Origin: Bog-473 sp963824195
Lineage (GTDB): Bacteria; Actinomycetota; Acidimicrobiia; Acidimicrobiales; RAAP-2
Reading direction: 5' to 3'
Assembly: GCA_963824195.1 (NCBI GenBank)
Contig: CAWGOJ010000039.1
Coordinates: 248,001-312,000 of the forward strand
DNA: 64,000 bases
Program-made: the position numbers and the translations under genes
The notes under the pieces: model-generated
What the model saw: the letters and a program-made list of their open reading frames with translations, nothing else
Told to the model about the DNA's origin: nothing
The model's database searches: none
In this document: positions 35,819-44,719 of the stretch, piece after piece
How positions within the stretch are numbered: the first letter of the stretch is position 1
Layout: each line of letters opens with the position of its first letter

Positions 35819-37189
35819 TCAGCCGAAGCCGGCGGTCGCGGGCTTGTCGGACGCGGGACCCTTGGCCGGCGCCGGGTTCTCGGCAGGACCCGACAAGGGC
35901 GCCTCGATCTTCCCCGACGGGTACGGACAGCGCATGTGAGCGGGGACGCACACCGTCACGCTGGTCGGGAAGTCGAAGCCGCTCGCCACGACCGTCGGCG
36001 TGGACGGCTGGCCGTTGGCGAAGGTCACGCGCATGACCCGTCCCCCGTAGTCGGCGGGCCCGCACCCCGTCAGGGGGCCGCTGCACGCGATATGGATGTC
36101 GACGAAGTACAGCGTCCCGTCGGGTGCGAAGGCCATGCCGAAGGGGTTGTACTGATCCGGGCTCTTCCCGAGGTCCGCCACCGTCGTGCCGGGCACCGAG
36201 CCCCGTCCCGGCTCGGGCTGCCCGCTGGCGGTGACCCAGACGATGGAGGGATCGCCGATGTAGCTGCTGATGGCATAGCAGCTGCAGGTGGGGTCCTTGG
36301 CGATGCCGGCGGGGAAGGAGACCTTGTAGAAGGTCGACACCTGGACCTTGCTGCGCGGGTACACCCCGCCCGGGCACTGCGCCGCGCTGGTGGGGAACGA
36401 CGCGTGGGCGAAGCGCAGCACGCTGGAGGTGCCAACGTTGGGGATCAGCAGGTCGTCGTTGGGGGCGAGGGCCATCGTGCCCGGCTGGGCCAACCCGCCG
36501 GTGCCGTCCGTGTGGTGCGGCCCGTACCCACCCGCGGTGGGTCCGTACACGATGCAGTCGGTCGTGTAGTTCGGCGCGAACCACTCGACCAGCCGCCCGC
36601 TGCTGGGCGCCGGGAACGCGCCTTGGGCGGTCGCGATGTCGTTCCCGAAGATGTTCTGATGGCTGTCGATCGCGCACCCGGTGTACGTTTGGTTGTTGTT
36701 GAAGACCCCGTTCGAGCTCGGCGGTGAGTCACTCCCGATCGACTGGCCCGGCATCTTGTACGGTCCCGGCACGTACAGGGTCTGGCCACTGAACGAGCCG
36801 TTGGGCTCGTCGAGCTCCTCGCCGTCGGCCGGCTGCTTGTAGGGCTTGAGCCCACCGAGGTTGTGCTGGCTCGGCAGCGTCGGGTCGTAGCCGCCCACGA
36901 AGCGGCCGTCGGGCAGTACGCAGACCTGCCCGTTGAGGTCCCATGCCGGGAGGAGCTGGCCTTGCCGGGCCGTCGGCATGGACAGGAAGTCCACCTCCTC
37001 GTTCTGATCCCAGTAGACGAGGTACCCGGACTGCCCCTTCAGGCCGCCGTGCACCGTCGGGACGCTGCTCCCCGGTGTGGACGCCGACGGTGAGGCGGAC
37101 GCCGACGGTGCCGAGACCAGAGCGACCACCACGGCGCCGAAGAGCAGCGCGGCTGCCAGCTGTGAACCCCGCGACCTGAATTTCCCCAT
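35819..37189 (-). CDS. Secreted NHL/SMP-30-like beta-propeller protein
   Basis: 456 residues. Tat/Sec-like signal: basic MGKFRSRGS, hydrophobic LAAALLFGAVVVALVSAPSA, then cleavage after ASAS. Blade motifs include CAIDSHQNIFGNDI, TMALAPNDDLLIPNVG, GIAKDPTCSCYAISSY, GMAFAPDGTLYFVD and GFDFPTSVTVCVP. Several Cys pairs suggest disulfides outside the cell. It forms an operon with the propeller lipoprotein (5-bp gap to its TTG) behind a degenerate operator copy. Substrate unknown. Confidence 0.72.
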   Translation of the reverse strand: MGKFRSRGSQLAAALLFGAVVVALVSAPSASASPSASTPGSSVPTVHGGLKGQSGYLVYWDQNEEVDFLSMPTARQGQLLPAWDLNGQVCVLPDGRFVGGYDPTLPSQHNLGGLKPYKQPADGEELDEPNGSFSGQTLYVPGPYKMPGQSIGSDSPPSSNGVFNNNQTYTGCAIDSHQNIFGNDIATAQGAFPAPSSGRLVEWFAPNYTTDCIVYGPTAGGYGPHHTDGTGGLAQPGTMALAPNDDLLIPNVGTSSVLRFAHASFPTSAAQCPGGVYPRSKVQVSTFYKVSFPAGIAKDPTCSCYAISSYIGDPSIVWVTASGQPEPGRGSVPGTTVADLGKSPDQYNPFGMAFAPDGTLYFVDIHIACSGPLTGCGPADYGGRVMRVTFANGQPSTPTVVASGFDFPTSVTVCVPAHMRCPYPSGKIEAPLSGPAENPAPAKGPASDKPATAGFG

Positions 37190-37209
37190 CCCACTTCCCC
37201 CGTGCCCAG

Positions 37210-37227
37210 CCTGACGCCGCCGTCATA
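37210..37227. promoter_or_regulatory. Palindromic operator, copy 5 (one arm weak)
   Basis: CCTGAC, six bases (GCCGCC), GTCATA: left arm intact, right arm matches GTCA only. It lies 21 bp before the ATG of the secreted propeller operon. Confidence 0.45.
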
Positions 37228-37268
37228 GTAGGCGAACGGCCCCGCCGGGGGCGGGCGGAAGGGATCTC

Positions 37269-38495
37269 CTAGGCGAGGGGGTTCCTCCACCCCGGCGAGC
37301 TCGTCCGGGCGCCGGCCGAGACCCGCAGGCCGATGAAGTTCCGCTGCGCCTCCACCGTCCCGGCGCCGAAGCACAGGCCGCGGATGTCGCGGTAGGCCCG
37401 CTCGAGGGGGTACTCGCGCGAGTAGCCGTAGCCGCCGTGGATCTGCATCGCCTCGTCACACACGAACTTGGCGGCCAGGTTCGCCGCCGTCTTGGCCAGC
37501 GCCGTCTCCAGCGGTGGCGGCGTCCCGCCCGGACCGGCGAGCCGCACGGCCCGGGCCAGCAGCAGCCGGGCCCCCTCGAGCTGCACCGCCATGTCGGCCA
37601 GCTTCCACTGCAGACCCTGCAGCTCGGCCAACGGACGCCCGCCGATGACCCGCTCGTTCATGTAGCGCACGGCGTGCTCCAGCGCGCCCTGGGCGGCGCC
37701 GATGCACATGGAGGCGTTGCCGCAGCGCTCGTGGTTCAGGTGCGACAGCAGCACCTTGAACGCGTCCGTGCTGCCCGGGTCCCCCGCCAGCAGCACGTCG
37801 TCGGTCGTGATCTCCACGCCGTCGAAGGCCAGCTCGGCCTCGGTGGCGGCGTGGATCCCCATACCCTGGTGCCGCCCGGTGACCGACACGCCCTCACGGT
37901 CGGTGGGCACGATCACCGCGCCGATGCCCTTGGCGCCCTCGCCGCCGGGCCAGCGGCACCAGACCAGTACGCCTTGCGCCACGTCGCCCAGCGTGGAGTA
38001 GTTCTTGTAGGCGTTGAGCCGCCAGCGCCCCGGTCCGTCCTCCACCAGTGCCGCGCGCATGTTCTGCACGGCGGAGCCTGCGTCGGGCTCGGTGATCCCG
38101 ATGCTGATGATCGCCTCGCCGTCGGCCGCCGCCGGGAGCCAGCGCTCCTTCATCGCCTCCGGACCGAGATGCTCAATCCCCCGCGGCGGGCCGTTGTACG
38201 TGAGCTGGCAGCAGATGGCCGACGACACGTCGGCCCGCGCGATCTCCTCCAGCACGATGGAGGCCTCGACGTCGCCCAGCCCCATGCCACCCCAGCGCTC
38301 GCCCACAGTGATGCGCAGCAGGTCGGCCGCGGCGAGCGCCTTGCGCACCTCCGCCGGCACCGCGCCCTCCTCGTCGGCCTGGTGGGCCCGCGGGGCGACC
38401 TCGCGGGTCGCCACGTCGCGCGCGAGCTGGCGCAAGGCCGCCTGGTCGTCGCTCTCGGCCAGCAGGTCGACTCCCGGGGCCTCCGACTCGCTCAT
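37269..38495 (-). CDS. Acyl-CoA dehydrogenase
   Basis: 408 residues. ERWGGMGLGDVEASIVLEEI near the N-terminus, SIGITEPDAGSAVQNMRA for FAD binding, and the C-terminal QIHGGYGYSREYPLERAYRD with GLCFGAGTVEAQRN. A flavoprotein that introduces the alpha-beta double bond into an acyl-CoA. The usual catalytic Glu position could not be fixed by eye. It overlaps the thiolase by one base; with thiolase and HMGCS/DUF35 genes it forms a degradation operon. Confidence 0.9.
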   Translation of the reverse strand: MSESEAPGVDLLAESDDQAALRQLARDVATREVAPRAHQADEEGAVPAEVRKALAAADLLRITVGERWGGMGLGDVEASIVLEEIARADVSSAICCQLTYNGPPRGIEHLGPEAMKERWLPAAADGEAIISIGITEPDAGSAVQNMRAALVEDGPGRWRLNAYKNYSTLGDVAQGVLVWCRWPGGEGAKGIGAVIVPTDREGVSVTGRHQGMGIHAATEAELAFDGVEITTDDVLLAGDPGSTDAFKVLLSHLNHERCGNASMCIGAAQGALEHAVRYMNERVIGGRPLAELQGLQWKLADMAVQLEGARLLLARAVRLAGPGGTPPPLETALAKTAANLAAKFVCDEAMQIHGGYGYSREYPLERAYRDIRGLCFGAGTVEAQRNFIGLRVSAGARTSSPGWRNPLA

Positions 38496-39694
38496 CAGCC
38501 GAGCTCGGTGCCGACGATGCCGATGAAGCTGACACCCTCGCCCGGCGCGCCGCCCAGGTTGTGCGTGAGCCCGAGCGTCCGGCCGGGGCCGACGGTGTTG
38601 ATCTGGCGGTCGGCCGGCGCCTCGCCGCGGAGCTGGAGCCAGCACTCGAAGAGCATGCGCAGGCCCGAGGCGCCGATCGGATGTCCGAACGACTTCAAGC
38701 CGCCGTCGGGGTTGACCGGCAGGTCCCCGTCGCGGTCGAAGGTGCCCTCGAGCACCTCTTTCCACGCCGTGCCCCGCTCGGCGAAGCCCAGGTCCTCCAT
38801 GAGCACCAGCTCGGTCGGCGTGAAGCAGTCGTGCACCTCCGCCATGGCCAGTTGGGCCCGGGGCTCGGTGATCCCCGCCTGCGCGTAGGCGTCGGCCGCC
38901 GTGCGCACGACTTCCTCGAAGGTCGTGTAGTCGTAGCCGGGGTCGATCGGTCCCGCCGCCGGCCCGGCGACGAAGGACAGCGCCTTCACGTACAGCGGGT
39001 TCTCGCAGTAGCGGTGGGCGTCCGCGGCCCGGCAGATGATGGCCGCCGCCGAGCCGTCGCTCACTCCGCTGCAGTCGAAGACGCCGAGGTCGCCGGCCAC
39101 GAGCGGCGCCTTGGCGATGGTCTCCATGGAAACCTCCTTTTGGAACTGCGCCCGCGGGTTGCGTGCCCCGTTCTGGTGGTTCTTGAACGCGATACGGCCC
39201 ATGACCTCCTTCAGCTGGTCCCGGTCGACGCCGTACTTGTAGGCGTAGGACGGAGCCAGGAACGAGAAGGCGGCCGGCGACGAGAGCCCGGGGTCCGTGC
39301 CGTCTCCCACCGGGCGGATTCCCGTGAGGCCCGAGAAGCCGGTGTCCTTGAGCTTCTCCACTCCGATGGCCATCGCGGTGTCGTAGGCACCAGAGGCCAC
39401 GGCGTAGCACGCGTTGCGGAAGGCCTCCGATCCTGTGGCGCAGTAGTTCTCCACCCGGGTCACAGGCTTGTAGTCCAGCTTGAGCGGCCGCGACAGGGTC
39501 ACGCCGCACACACCTGACGTCATGGTGCCGAGCCAGAAGGCGTCAATGTCATGGATCGACATCCCGGCCGACGTCGCCGCCTCGGTGGCCGCGTCGGTCA
39601 GGAGGTCGTCGACGCCCTTGTCCCACAGCTCACCGAATCGTGTGCAGCCCATACCGATGATGGCCACCTGGTCCTTTATGCCGCTGCTCGCCAT
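38495..39694 (-). CDS. Thiolase family protein, SCP2-thiolase/Ltp type
   Basis: 399 residues from ATG at 39694. Nucleophile Cys in ENYCATGSEAFRNACYAV, the SCP2-type HDCFTPTEL, GLKSFGHPIGASGLRM with the catalytic His, and HNLGGAPGEGVSFIG where classical thiolases have a Cys-Gly-Gly. The missing second Cys is typical of lipid-transfer-protein aldolase/thiolases that pair with a DUF35 protein, such as Ltp2 in sterol side-chain breakdown. The DUF35 partner is the gene just upstream. Confidence 0.9.
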   Translation of the reverse strand: MASSGIKDQVAIIGMGCTRFGELWDKGVDDLLTDAATEAATSAGMSIHDIDAFWLGTMTSGVCGVTLSRPLKLDYKPVTRVENYCATGSEAFRNACYAVASGAYDTAMAIGVEKLKDTGFSGLTGIRPVGDGTDPGLSSPAAFSFLAPSYAYKYGVDRDQLKEVMGRIAFKNHQNGARNPRAQFQKEVSMETIAKAPLVAGDLGVFDCSGVSDGSAAAIICRAADAHRYCENPLYVKALSFVAGPAAGPIDPGYDYTTFEEVVRTAADAYAQAGITEPRAQLAMAEVHDCFTPTELVLMEDLGFAERGTAWKEVLEGTFDRDGDLPVNPDGGLKSFGHPIGASGLRMLFECWLQLRGEAPADRQINTVGPGRTLGLTHNLGGAPGEGVSFIGIVGTELG

Positions 39695-39699
39695 CGCTC

Positions 39700-41187
39700 C
39701 TACTCTCCTCGCTCCCCGTCTGGGTCCCCGCCGGACGGCGCGGCCGAACCGCCGGCAGGGCGGGCCTTCCAGAAGTAATTGTGCACACCCTGTGCCGTCC
39801 AGACGCGGCGGAACGTCATGGCGACCCGGTCGCCGATGGACAGCTCGGACGCCCGCACGTCGGTCATCTCGCAGCGGTAGCGACCGCCGCCGTCGAAGTC
39901 GACGATGACGCCCACGACCGGGGGGGACATGGAGAAGGCCAGGTGGTCGATGGTGAAAGTGGCCACGGTGCCGGGCACGTCGGCCAGGCGCTCCGCCTGC
40001 ATCTGGTCGATGGCGTGGCAGGACAGGCAGGCCCGGGTGGGAGGCATGTGGCGGAAGCCGCACACGAGACAGCGGCTGGCCACGAAGCCGTACTTCCACT
40101 CCTCGGAGCGGTGGACGGTCGGGGCGCCGGGTCGCTCGGGGTCGGGGCGGCGCGGCGGCTCGCGGCGCAGCTGCCCCCGCCAGGTCAGGAACGTCGCGTA
40201 GGTGAGGTCATCGCGTCCCGCGGCCACCTGCTCGGCCACGGACGGCACGCCGGCCTCGGCCCGGGCCCTCTGCGCGTCGGGCAGCGCGTCGGTGGTGCGC
40301 AGGATGAAGGCGTCCGCGCCGTCGGCCAGCGACAGCACGGCGATCACCTGCCCCGGCTCGGCGCGCTCGAGCACGTCGCACAGCGCCACACCGGCGTGCG
40401 CCGCACCGAGGTTCCCGACCGAGCCGGTCAGGTCCGGCGCCAGGACTCCGTCGCGCGCACCCAGACCCGACACGGTGGCCTTGACCGCCCGCACGTGCAG
40501 GCCGGTGACGATGGCGTGGTCGATGTCCCCTTCTGCCAGCCCGGCGTCCTTCAACGCCGCCGCGAAGGCCTCGCGGGCCAGCGGGACGTAGAGCTCCTCG
40601 CCGAAGCGCTCCTCCCAGACGTGCGAGTCCTCCTCACCCGGCACGCGCCAGCGGTCGAGGAACTCGTCGCTCGCCGAGCCGCGGCCCACCATCTCGGCGA
40701 CCTCACCTTCGGGCGCGCAGACGAACGCTGCCGCCCCGTCGCCGCTGTCCCGCTCCTCCGCCGAGCCCGCCAGCCCGGTGCGCAGGTCGGACAGGACTGC
40801 CAGGGTCGTGCGACCACGCCCGCCGGCGCCGGCGCCCGCCAGCGCCTGGAGCAGCGTCGCCACCGCGGAGCGCGACGACCCCGCGAAGTCGTAGGCCCCG
40901 CTGGCGCGCCCGAGCCCGAGCGCGGCGTGCACCGTGGTCGCGCTGGTCTTGTCGAGATACCCCGGGTCCGGGGTCGACAGGAACAAGTCCTGCACTGCCC
41001 CGGGTCCGGGGCCGACCGCCAGGGCGCGGCGCCCTGCCTCCACCCCCAGCGTGGTGGTGTCCTCGTCGTGGGAGGCGACGGCGCGGGATCCCCTGCCACC
41101 GCCGCTCCCGAGCGTGCCGGCGATGGACGACCGCTGGAGCCGCCAGTAGGGCAAGTAGGTGCCCCACGCCGCGATGCCTCCGCTCAT
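39700..41187 (-). CDS. HMG-CoA-synthase-like domain fused to DUF35 OB-fold
   Basis: 495 residues. The first 310 follow the HMGCS/KAS III fold (GIAAWGTYLPYWRLQRSSI, DLFLSTPDPGYLDKTSATTV, DLTGSVGNLGAAHAGVALCD). The C-terminal 150 residues are DUF35 with a zinc ribbon CLVCGFRHMPPTRACLSC and an OB-fold (GTVATFTIDHLAFS). Proteins of this shape are seen with SCP2-type thiolases; the OB part binds acyl-CoA. The start lies 59 bp after the hydantoinase gene on the same strand and the stop 5 bp before the thiolase. Confidence 0.83.
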   Translation of the reverse strand: MSGGIAAWGTYLPYWRLQRSSIAGTLGSGGGRGSRAVASHDEDTTTLGVEAGRRALAVGPGPGAVQDLFLSTPDPGYLDKTSATTVHAALGLGRASGAYDFAGSSRSAVATLLQALAGAGAGGRGRTTLAVLSDLRTGLAGSAEERDSGDGAAAFVCAPEGEVAEMVGRGSASDEFLDRWRVPGEEDSHVWEERFGEELYVPLAREAFAAALKDAGLAEGDIDHAIVTGLHVRAVKATVSGLGARDGVLAPDLTGSVGNLGAAHAGVALCDVLERAEPGQVIAVLSLADGADAFILRTTDALPDAQRARAEAGVPSVAEQVAAGRDDLTYATFLTWRGQLRREPPRRPDPERPGAPTVHRSEEWKYGFVASRCLVCGFRHMPPTRACLSCHAIDQMQAERLADVPGTVATFTIDHLAFSMSPPVVGVIVDFDGGGRYRCEMTDVRASELSIGDRVAMTFRRVWTAQGVHNYFWKARPAGGSAAPSGGDPDGERGE

Positions 41188-41246
41188 GACCCGATCCTAC
41201 GTACGACTGCGCCTGGGCCTGAAACCGGATCTGTGACCGGCGTCGT

Positions 41247-43061
41247 TCAGGCGGCCGACCGCTCGGCGCGCATCTCGGCCCGTCGGTCGTCCGTCGCCGC
41301 CTCGTCGATCTCCAAGGTCAGCTCCTCGAGGGACCCCACAAGGACAACGCCGTAGTCCCTCCGGGCGCCCTCCACACTCACGTACTCGTCGAGGACGTCG
41401 TCGAGCACCGCCGCCGCGGGGCGATCCAATGGGTCGCCCCAGCCGCCCCCGCCGCCGTAGTCGAAGTTGATCTTGTCCCCCGCCTCCATGGGCACCCAGT
41501 CGGCCGTGTGCTTGACCACCAGCTCGTCGGGCGACCCGTACCGAAGCGTCAGCTTGTTGGGCGCCCCCTTGCCACCGCCGGCGATCCCGGGCATGGGGTA
41601 CTTCATCCCCACCACGTAGGTGTAGACCTCGGAGGGCACCCGCACCTCCTTGATGTAGTGCGAGCCGCACCCGCCGCGCCACTGCCCCGCGCCGCCCGAG
41701 TCCGTCCGGTAGTCCCGGCTCCACTGGATGTGGGGGTAGAGCGACTCGTTGATCTCTGCCGTGGCCTTCCACAGGTTGCCGAACGACGCCGACACCGCGC
41801 CCCAGGCGTCCATCCCCTTCGCCGCGTTGCACCAGCCGGCGTACACCTCGGCCGACCCGTCGACGAAGACCTGGCCGCTGCGGGGGTCCACCCCGCGGAT
41901 CGTCGTCGGGATCCCCGTCTTGTAGGTCTGCGGCACGGCGCGCTCGGGCAGAACGCCCGACAGCGCCACCGCGATGACCTCGCCGATGTCGGCCCCGGGA
42001 TGGTGCGTCCCCGCCGAGACCGGGCGACCGGGCCGCGGGTTCAGGACGCACCCCTCGGGCACAATCAGCTCAATGGAGTTGAAGAACCCCTCGTTCTTGG
42101 GGATCTCGGGGTCCATCATGGCGGCGATCTGGGCCACGGTGTACCCCCGCGTGTTCCCGAAGGTCGACCAGGCCGCCAATTCCTGGCGCTCGTCCGAGCC
42201 CGTGTAGTCGATCGTCAGCTTCGGGCCGTCGACGGTGATCTTGGCGTGCAGGTGAATGTCCGGGTTCCCGAGCGGGTCGTGGTCCACGTAGGCGTCACCC
42301 TCGTAGACGCCGTCGGGCCACGCGGTGATCTCCTCGGCGAAGCGCTTGGCGGCGTAGTCGATCATGTGGTCGACCGCGGACTCGATCATGTCGACGCCGT
42401 AGCGCGCGACGAGGCCCTGGAGCCCGTCGGCCGCCTGCTTGGCCGCCCCGATCTGCGCCCGCAGGTCGCCGAGATACCCGTCGAGCCGGTTGTTGACCTG
42501 CAGCGCGTAGAGCACGTCGCGCCGCTCGACGCCCCGGTCGAGGACCTTGACGACGGGCCAGCGCACGCCCTCGCCCCAGATGTCGGCGGCCGTCACGTTG
42601 TAGCCGCCGGGCACGGCGCCGCCGGTGTCCCCGTGGTGGCACTGGATGGAGGCGATGAGCACCAGGTGGCCGTCGACCACGACGGGGGCGAACACGTTGT
42701 AGTCGGGCAGGTGCCCGCCGCCGTGATACGGGTCGTTGGCCACGAACACGTCACCCTGGCGGAACTCGTCGACGCCGAGGAAGTCGAGGGCGAAGCGCAC
42801 GGGCAGGGTCGAGGTGAGCATGAACTGGGGGATGCCGACGCTCAGCGCCGCCAGACGTCCCTTGCCGTCGAGGATGGTGGCGTTGCGCTCGTTGGACTGG
42901 TTCAGGATCGGCGTGGTGGCCGTCCGCGAGACGTACATCGCCATCTCGAAGCAGACCGTCTCCATGGTCCCCCGGATGACCTCGGAGGTGACCGGGTCCA
43001 CGGCACCGTCCACCAGGAGGCGGTCCCTCGGTCCTGCCAGTGCCTGCAGATCGACGTTCAT
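41247..43061 (-). CDS. Hydantoinase B/oxoprolinase family protein
   Basis: 604 residues from ATG at 43061 (GAGGGGAGGGG upstream). GTMETVCFEMAMYVSRTATT, the LRRTA-like region, FVANDPYHGGGHLPDYNVFA, SIQCHHGDTGGAVPGGYNV, and a C-terminal GMKYPMPGIAGGGKGAPNK with FDYGGGGGWGDPL. Such proteins form the beta part of ATP-dependent hydantoinase, oxoprolinase or acetone/acetophenone carboxylase complexes and normally need a HyuA partner, which is not in the window. Operator copy 6 lies 106 bp upstream. Confidence 0.88.
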   Translation of the reverse strand: MNVDLQALAGPRDRLLVDGAVDPVTSEVIRGTMETVCFEMAMYVSRTATTPILNQSNERNATILDGKGRLAALSVGIPQFMLTSTLPVRFALDFLGVDEFRQGDVFVANDPYHGGGHLPDYNVFAPVVVDGHLVLIASIQCHHGDTGGAVPGGYNVTAADIWGEGVRWPVVKVLDRGVERRDVLYALQVNNRLDGYLGDLRAQIGAAKQAADGLQGLVARYGVDMIESAVDHMIDYAAKRFAEEITAWPDGVYEGDAYVDHDPLGNPDIHLHAKITVDGPKLTIDYTGSDERQELAAWSTFGNTRGYTVAQIAAMMDPEIPKNEGFFNSIELIVPEGCVLNPRPGRPVSAGTHHPGADIGEVIAVALSGVLPERAVPQTYKTGIPTTIRGVDPRSGQVFVDGSAEVYAGWCNAAKGMDAWGAVSASFGNLWKATAEINESLYPHIQWSRDYRTDSGGAGQWRGGCGSHYIKEVRVPSEVYTYVVGMKYPMPGIAGGGKGAPNKLTLRYGSPDELVVKHTADWVPMEAGDKINFDYGGGGGWGDPLDRPAAAVLDDVLDEYVSVEGARRDYGVVLVGSLEELTLEIDEAATDDRRAEMRAERSAA

Positions 43062-43166
43062 GGCCCCTCCCCTCGGGCCCACTCGGGAGCGGGCCCCAGC
43101 GGTGCGTGTGTGTCACCACGACCGCCTGCCACCGGCTCCGGCCAGGATGTCCCCGGCGGACCGATT

Positions 43167-43184
43167 GCTGACAGCCGTGTCACC
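43167..43184. promoter_or_regulatory. Palindromic operator, copy 6 (degenerate)
   Basis: GCTGAC, six bases (AGCCGT), GTCACC. The core TGAC-N6-GTCA is kept and outer bases differ. It lies upstream of the hydantoinase gene in an otherwise featureless 226-bp GC-rich gap between 43062 and 43287. Confidence 0.45.
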
Positions 43185-43287
43185 TTTCACTGTACACGGA
43201 CCTCCGGGACGCCCCCCTCCCGGGGGGGCCCGCCGCCCCCTGCGCCGTCCCGGATCCTCCCGGCGGCCGGCCCTGCGGTCGCCGTGC

Positions 43288-43869
43288 CTAGCCCGCGATA
43301 CCCACGATGGGCTTGTTGAGCTTGATCGAACCGGTCGAGCCATAGAAGGCGGGACCGCCCGTGGTCGGGTAGGTGAACACCCCGCCGTCGGAGCCGCTCA
43401 GGTAGTAGCCCCCGGCGACGGCGGTCATCCCCACGATGGGCTTGTTGAGCTTGATCGATCCCGTGGAGCCGTAGAAGGGCGGGCCGTTGGTGGTCGGGTA
43501 GGTGAAGATCCCGCCGTCGGTGGCGACGAGGTAGTAGCCCCCCGAGACCGGGGCGGCCATGCCGACCACGGGCTTGTTGAGCACCAGGGACCCGGCCGAG
43601 CCCGAGAAGGTGGCGTCGCCGTAGTTGAAGATGCCCCCGTCGGAGGCGACGAGGTAGTAGCCCTTGCCATCGGGGGTGGCCGCCATGCCCACGATGGGCT
43701 TGTTGAGGTGCAGGCTGCCGGTAGAGCCGTAGAACTGGGCGTCGCCGTAGCTGAAGATGCCCCCGTCGGAGGCGACGAGCCAGTAGCCCCCGCCGTCCGC
43801 GGTCACCGCCATGCCCACGACCGGCGCGTTGAGCTTGAGGCTCCCGGTCGAGCCGTAGAACTGGCCCAT
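43288..43869 (-). CDS. Repeat-only protein: five FYGSTG/GYWLVASDGG units, no signal peptide
   Basis: 193 residues made of about 4.5 tandem units of roughly 40 residues: FYGSTGSLKLNAPVVGMAV, then GGGYWLVASDGGIFSYGDAQ, and close copies ending in PIVGIAG. A perfect AAGGAGG lies six bases before the ATG, so the start is well supported even though it falls inside a repeat unit. There is no export signal, unlike the 1105-residue relative at 10289. It may be a stand-alone beta repeat protein or a cut-down copy of a longer one. Confidence 0.8.
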   Translation of the reverse strand: MGQFYGSTGSLKLNAPVVGMAVTADGGGYWLVASDGGIFSYGDAQFYGSTGSLHLNKPIVGMAATPDGKGYYLVASDGGIFNYGDATFSGSAGSLVLNKPVVGMAAPVSGGYYLVATDGGIFTYPTTNGPPFYGSTGSIKLNKPIVGMTAVAGGYYLSGSDGGVFTYPTTGGPAFYGSTGSIKLNKPIVGIAG

Positions 43870-43946
43870 ACCGCCTCCTTGAGTCCGCTCGAGTTGTCCC
43901 TCCCTACGCAGGGTGTGCCCGGAGGGTCACCGCGTCGAGTGGTTGC

Positions 43947-44687
43947 TCAGGCCGTGGCGACCACCACCAGCTCCCAGCTGTCGAGCTCCAGCGGCCCGCC
44001 GCCACCGGCCCGGAACATCACGTCCCGGAAGCCGGCGCCCTCGAGCCAGACGACCCACTCCGGCGGGGTCGGGAGCCGGACGAAGTACGACGCGTGCCGG
44101 ACCGCTCCGTCCCGGTGGACGGTGCGCTCTATGACCATCCGACCACTCAACGGGTCGAAGGTGGAGACCTCGACCATGGTGTGGTCACCGCGCTGCACGA
44201 CGACCGCGTCGGGCCCTGGGGTGAAGTGTCGGACACCGCCGTCGTGGTGCATGGTGTCGATGGCCACCTTTCCGCCCGATCGCAGGACGCGGTGGAACTC
44301 CCTCAGGACCCGGTGGCAGTCGTCGTCGTCGTAGTAGCCGAACGAGTTCAGCCAGCACACGACCGCGTCGAAGGGCCCGTCCACCGGAAGGCTGCGCACG
44401 TCACCCTGCAGGTAGGTGACCGCGTCGGCGGGGAGCCTCGGGTCGGCGCGGGCCTGCTCGAGGTAGGCCGGCGTGAGATCGACACCCGTTACCTGCATGC
44501 CCGCAGCGGCCAGTCGGCGCGCAATCCGGCCGTGGCCGCACGGCGCGTCGAGGATGCGCGACCCCGGCGGCAGGTCGAGCAGGCCGAGGATCTCGGCGGT
44601 ATCGGCATCCGAGTGCTCGTCGTCGATGGACTCCTCGTAGAAGTAGAGGTAGTCATCACCGAAGGTGGCCTCCATGTCGAACGTCAT
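43947..44687 (-). CDS. Class I SAM-dependent methyltransferase
   Basis: 246 residues. Motif I GSRILDAPCGHGRIARRLAA near residues 38-57, the acidic VTGVDLTPAYLEQA, then YLQGDVRSLP and the FDAVVCWLNSFGYYDDDD motif IV region. Methyl acceptor unknown. Divergent from the thioesterase gene with a 32-bp gap. Confidence 0.86.
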   Translation of the reverse strand: MTFDMEATFGDDYLYFYEESIDDEHSDADTAEILGLLDLPPGSRILDAPCGHGRIARRLAAAGMQVTGVDLTPAYLEQARADPRLPADAVTYLQGDVRSLPVDGPFDAVVCWLNSFGYYDDDDCHRVLREFHRVLRSGGKVAIDTMHHDGGVRHFTPGPDAVVVQRGDHTMVEVSTFDPLSGRMVIERTVHRDGAVRHASYFVRLPTPPEWVVWLEGAGFRDVMFRAGGGGPLELDSWELVVVATA

Positions 44688-44719
44688 ATGCCATCTTCGT
44701 CGCCGGTAGGGTCCGGTGC

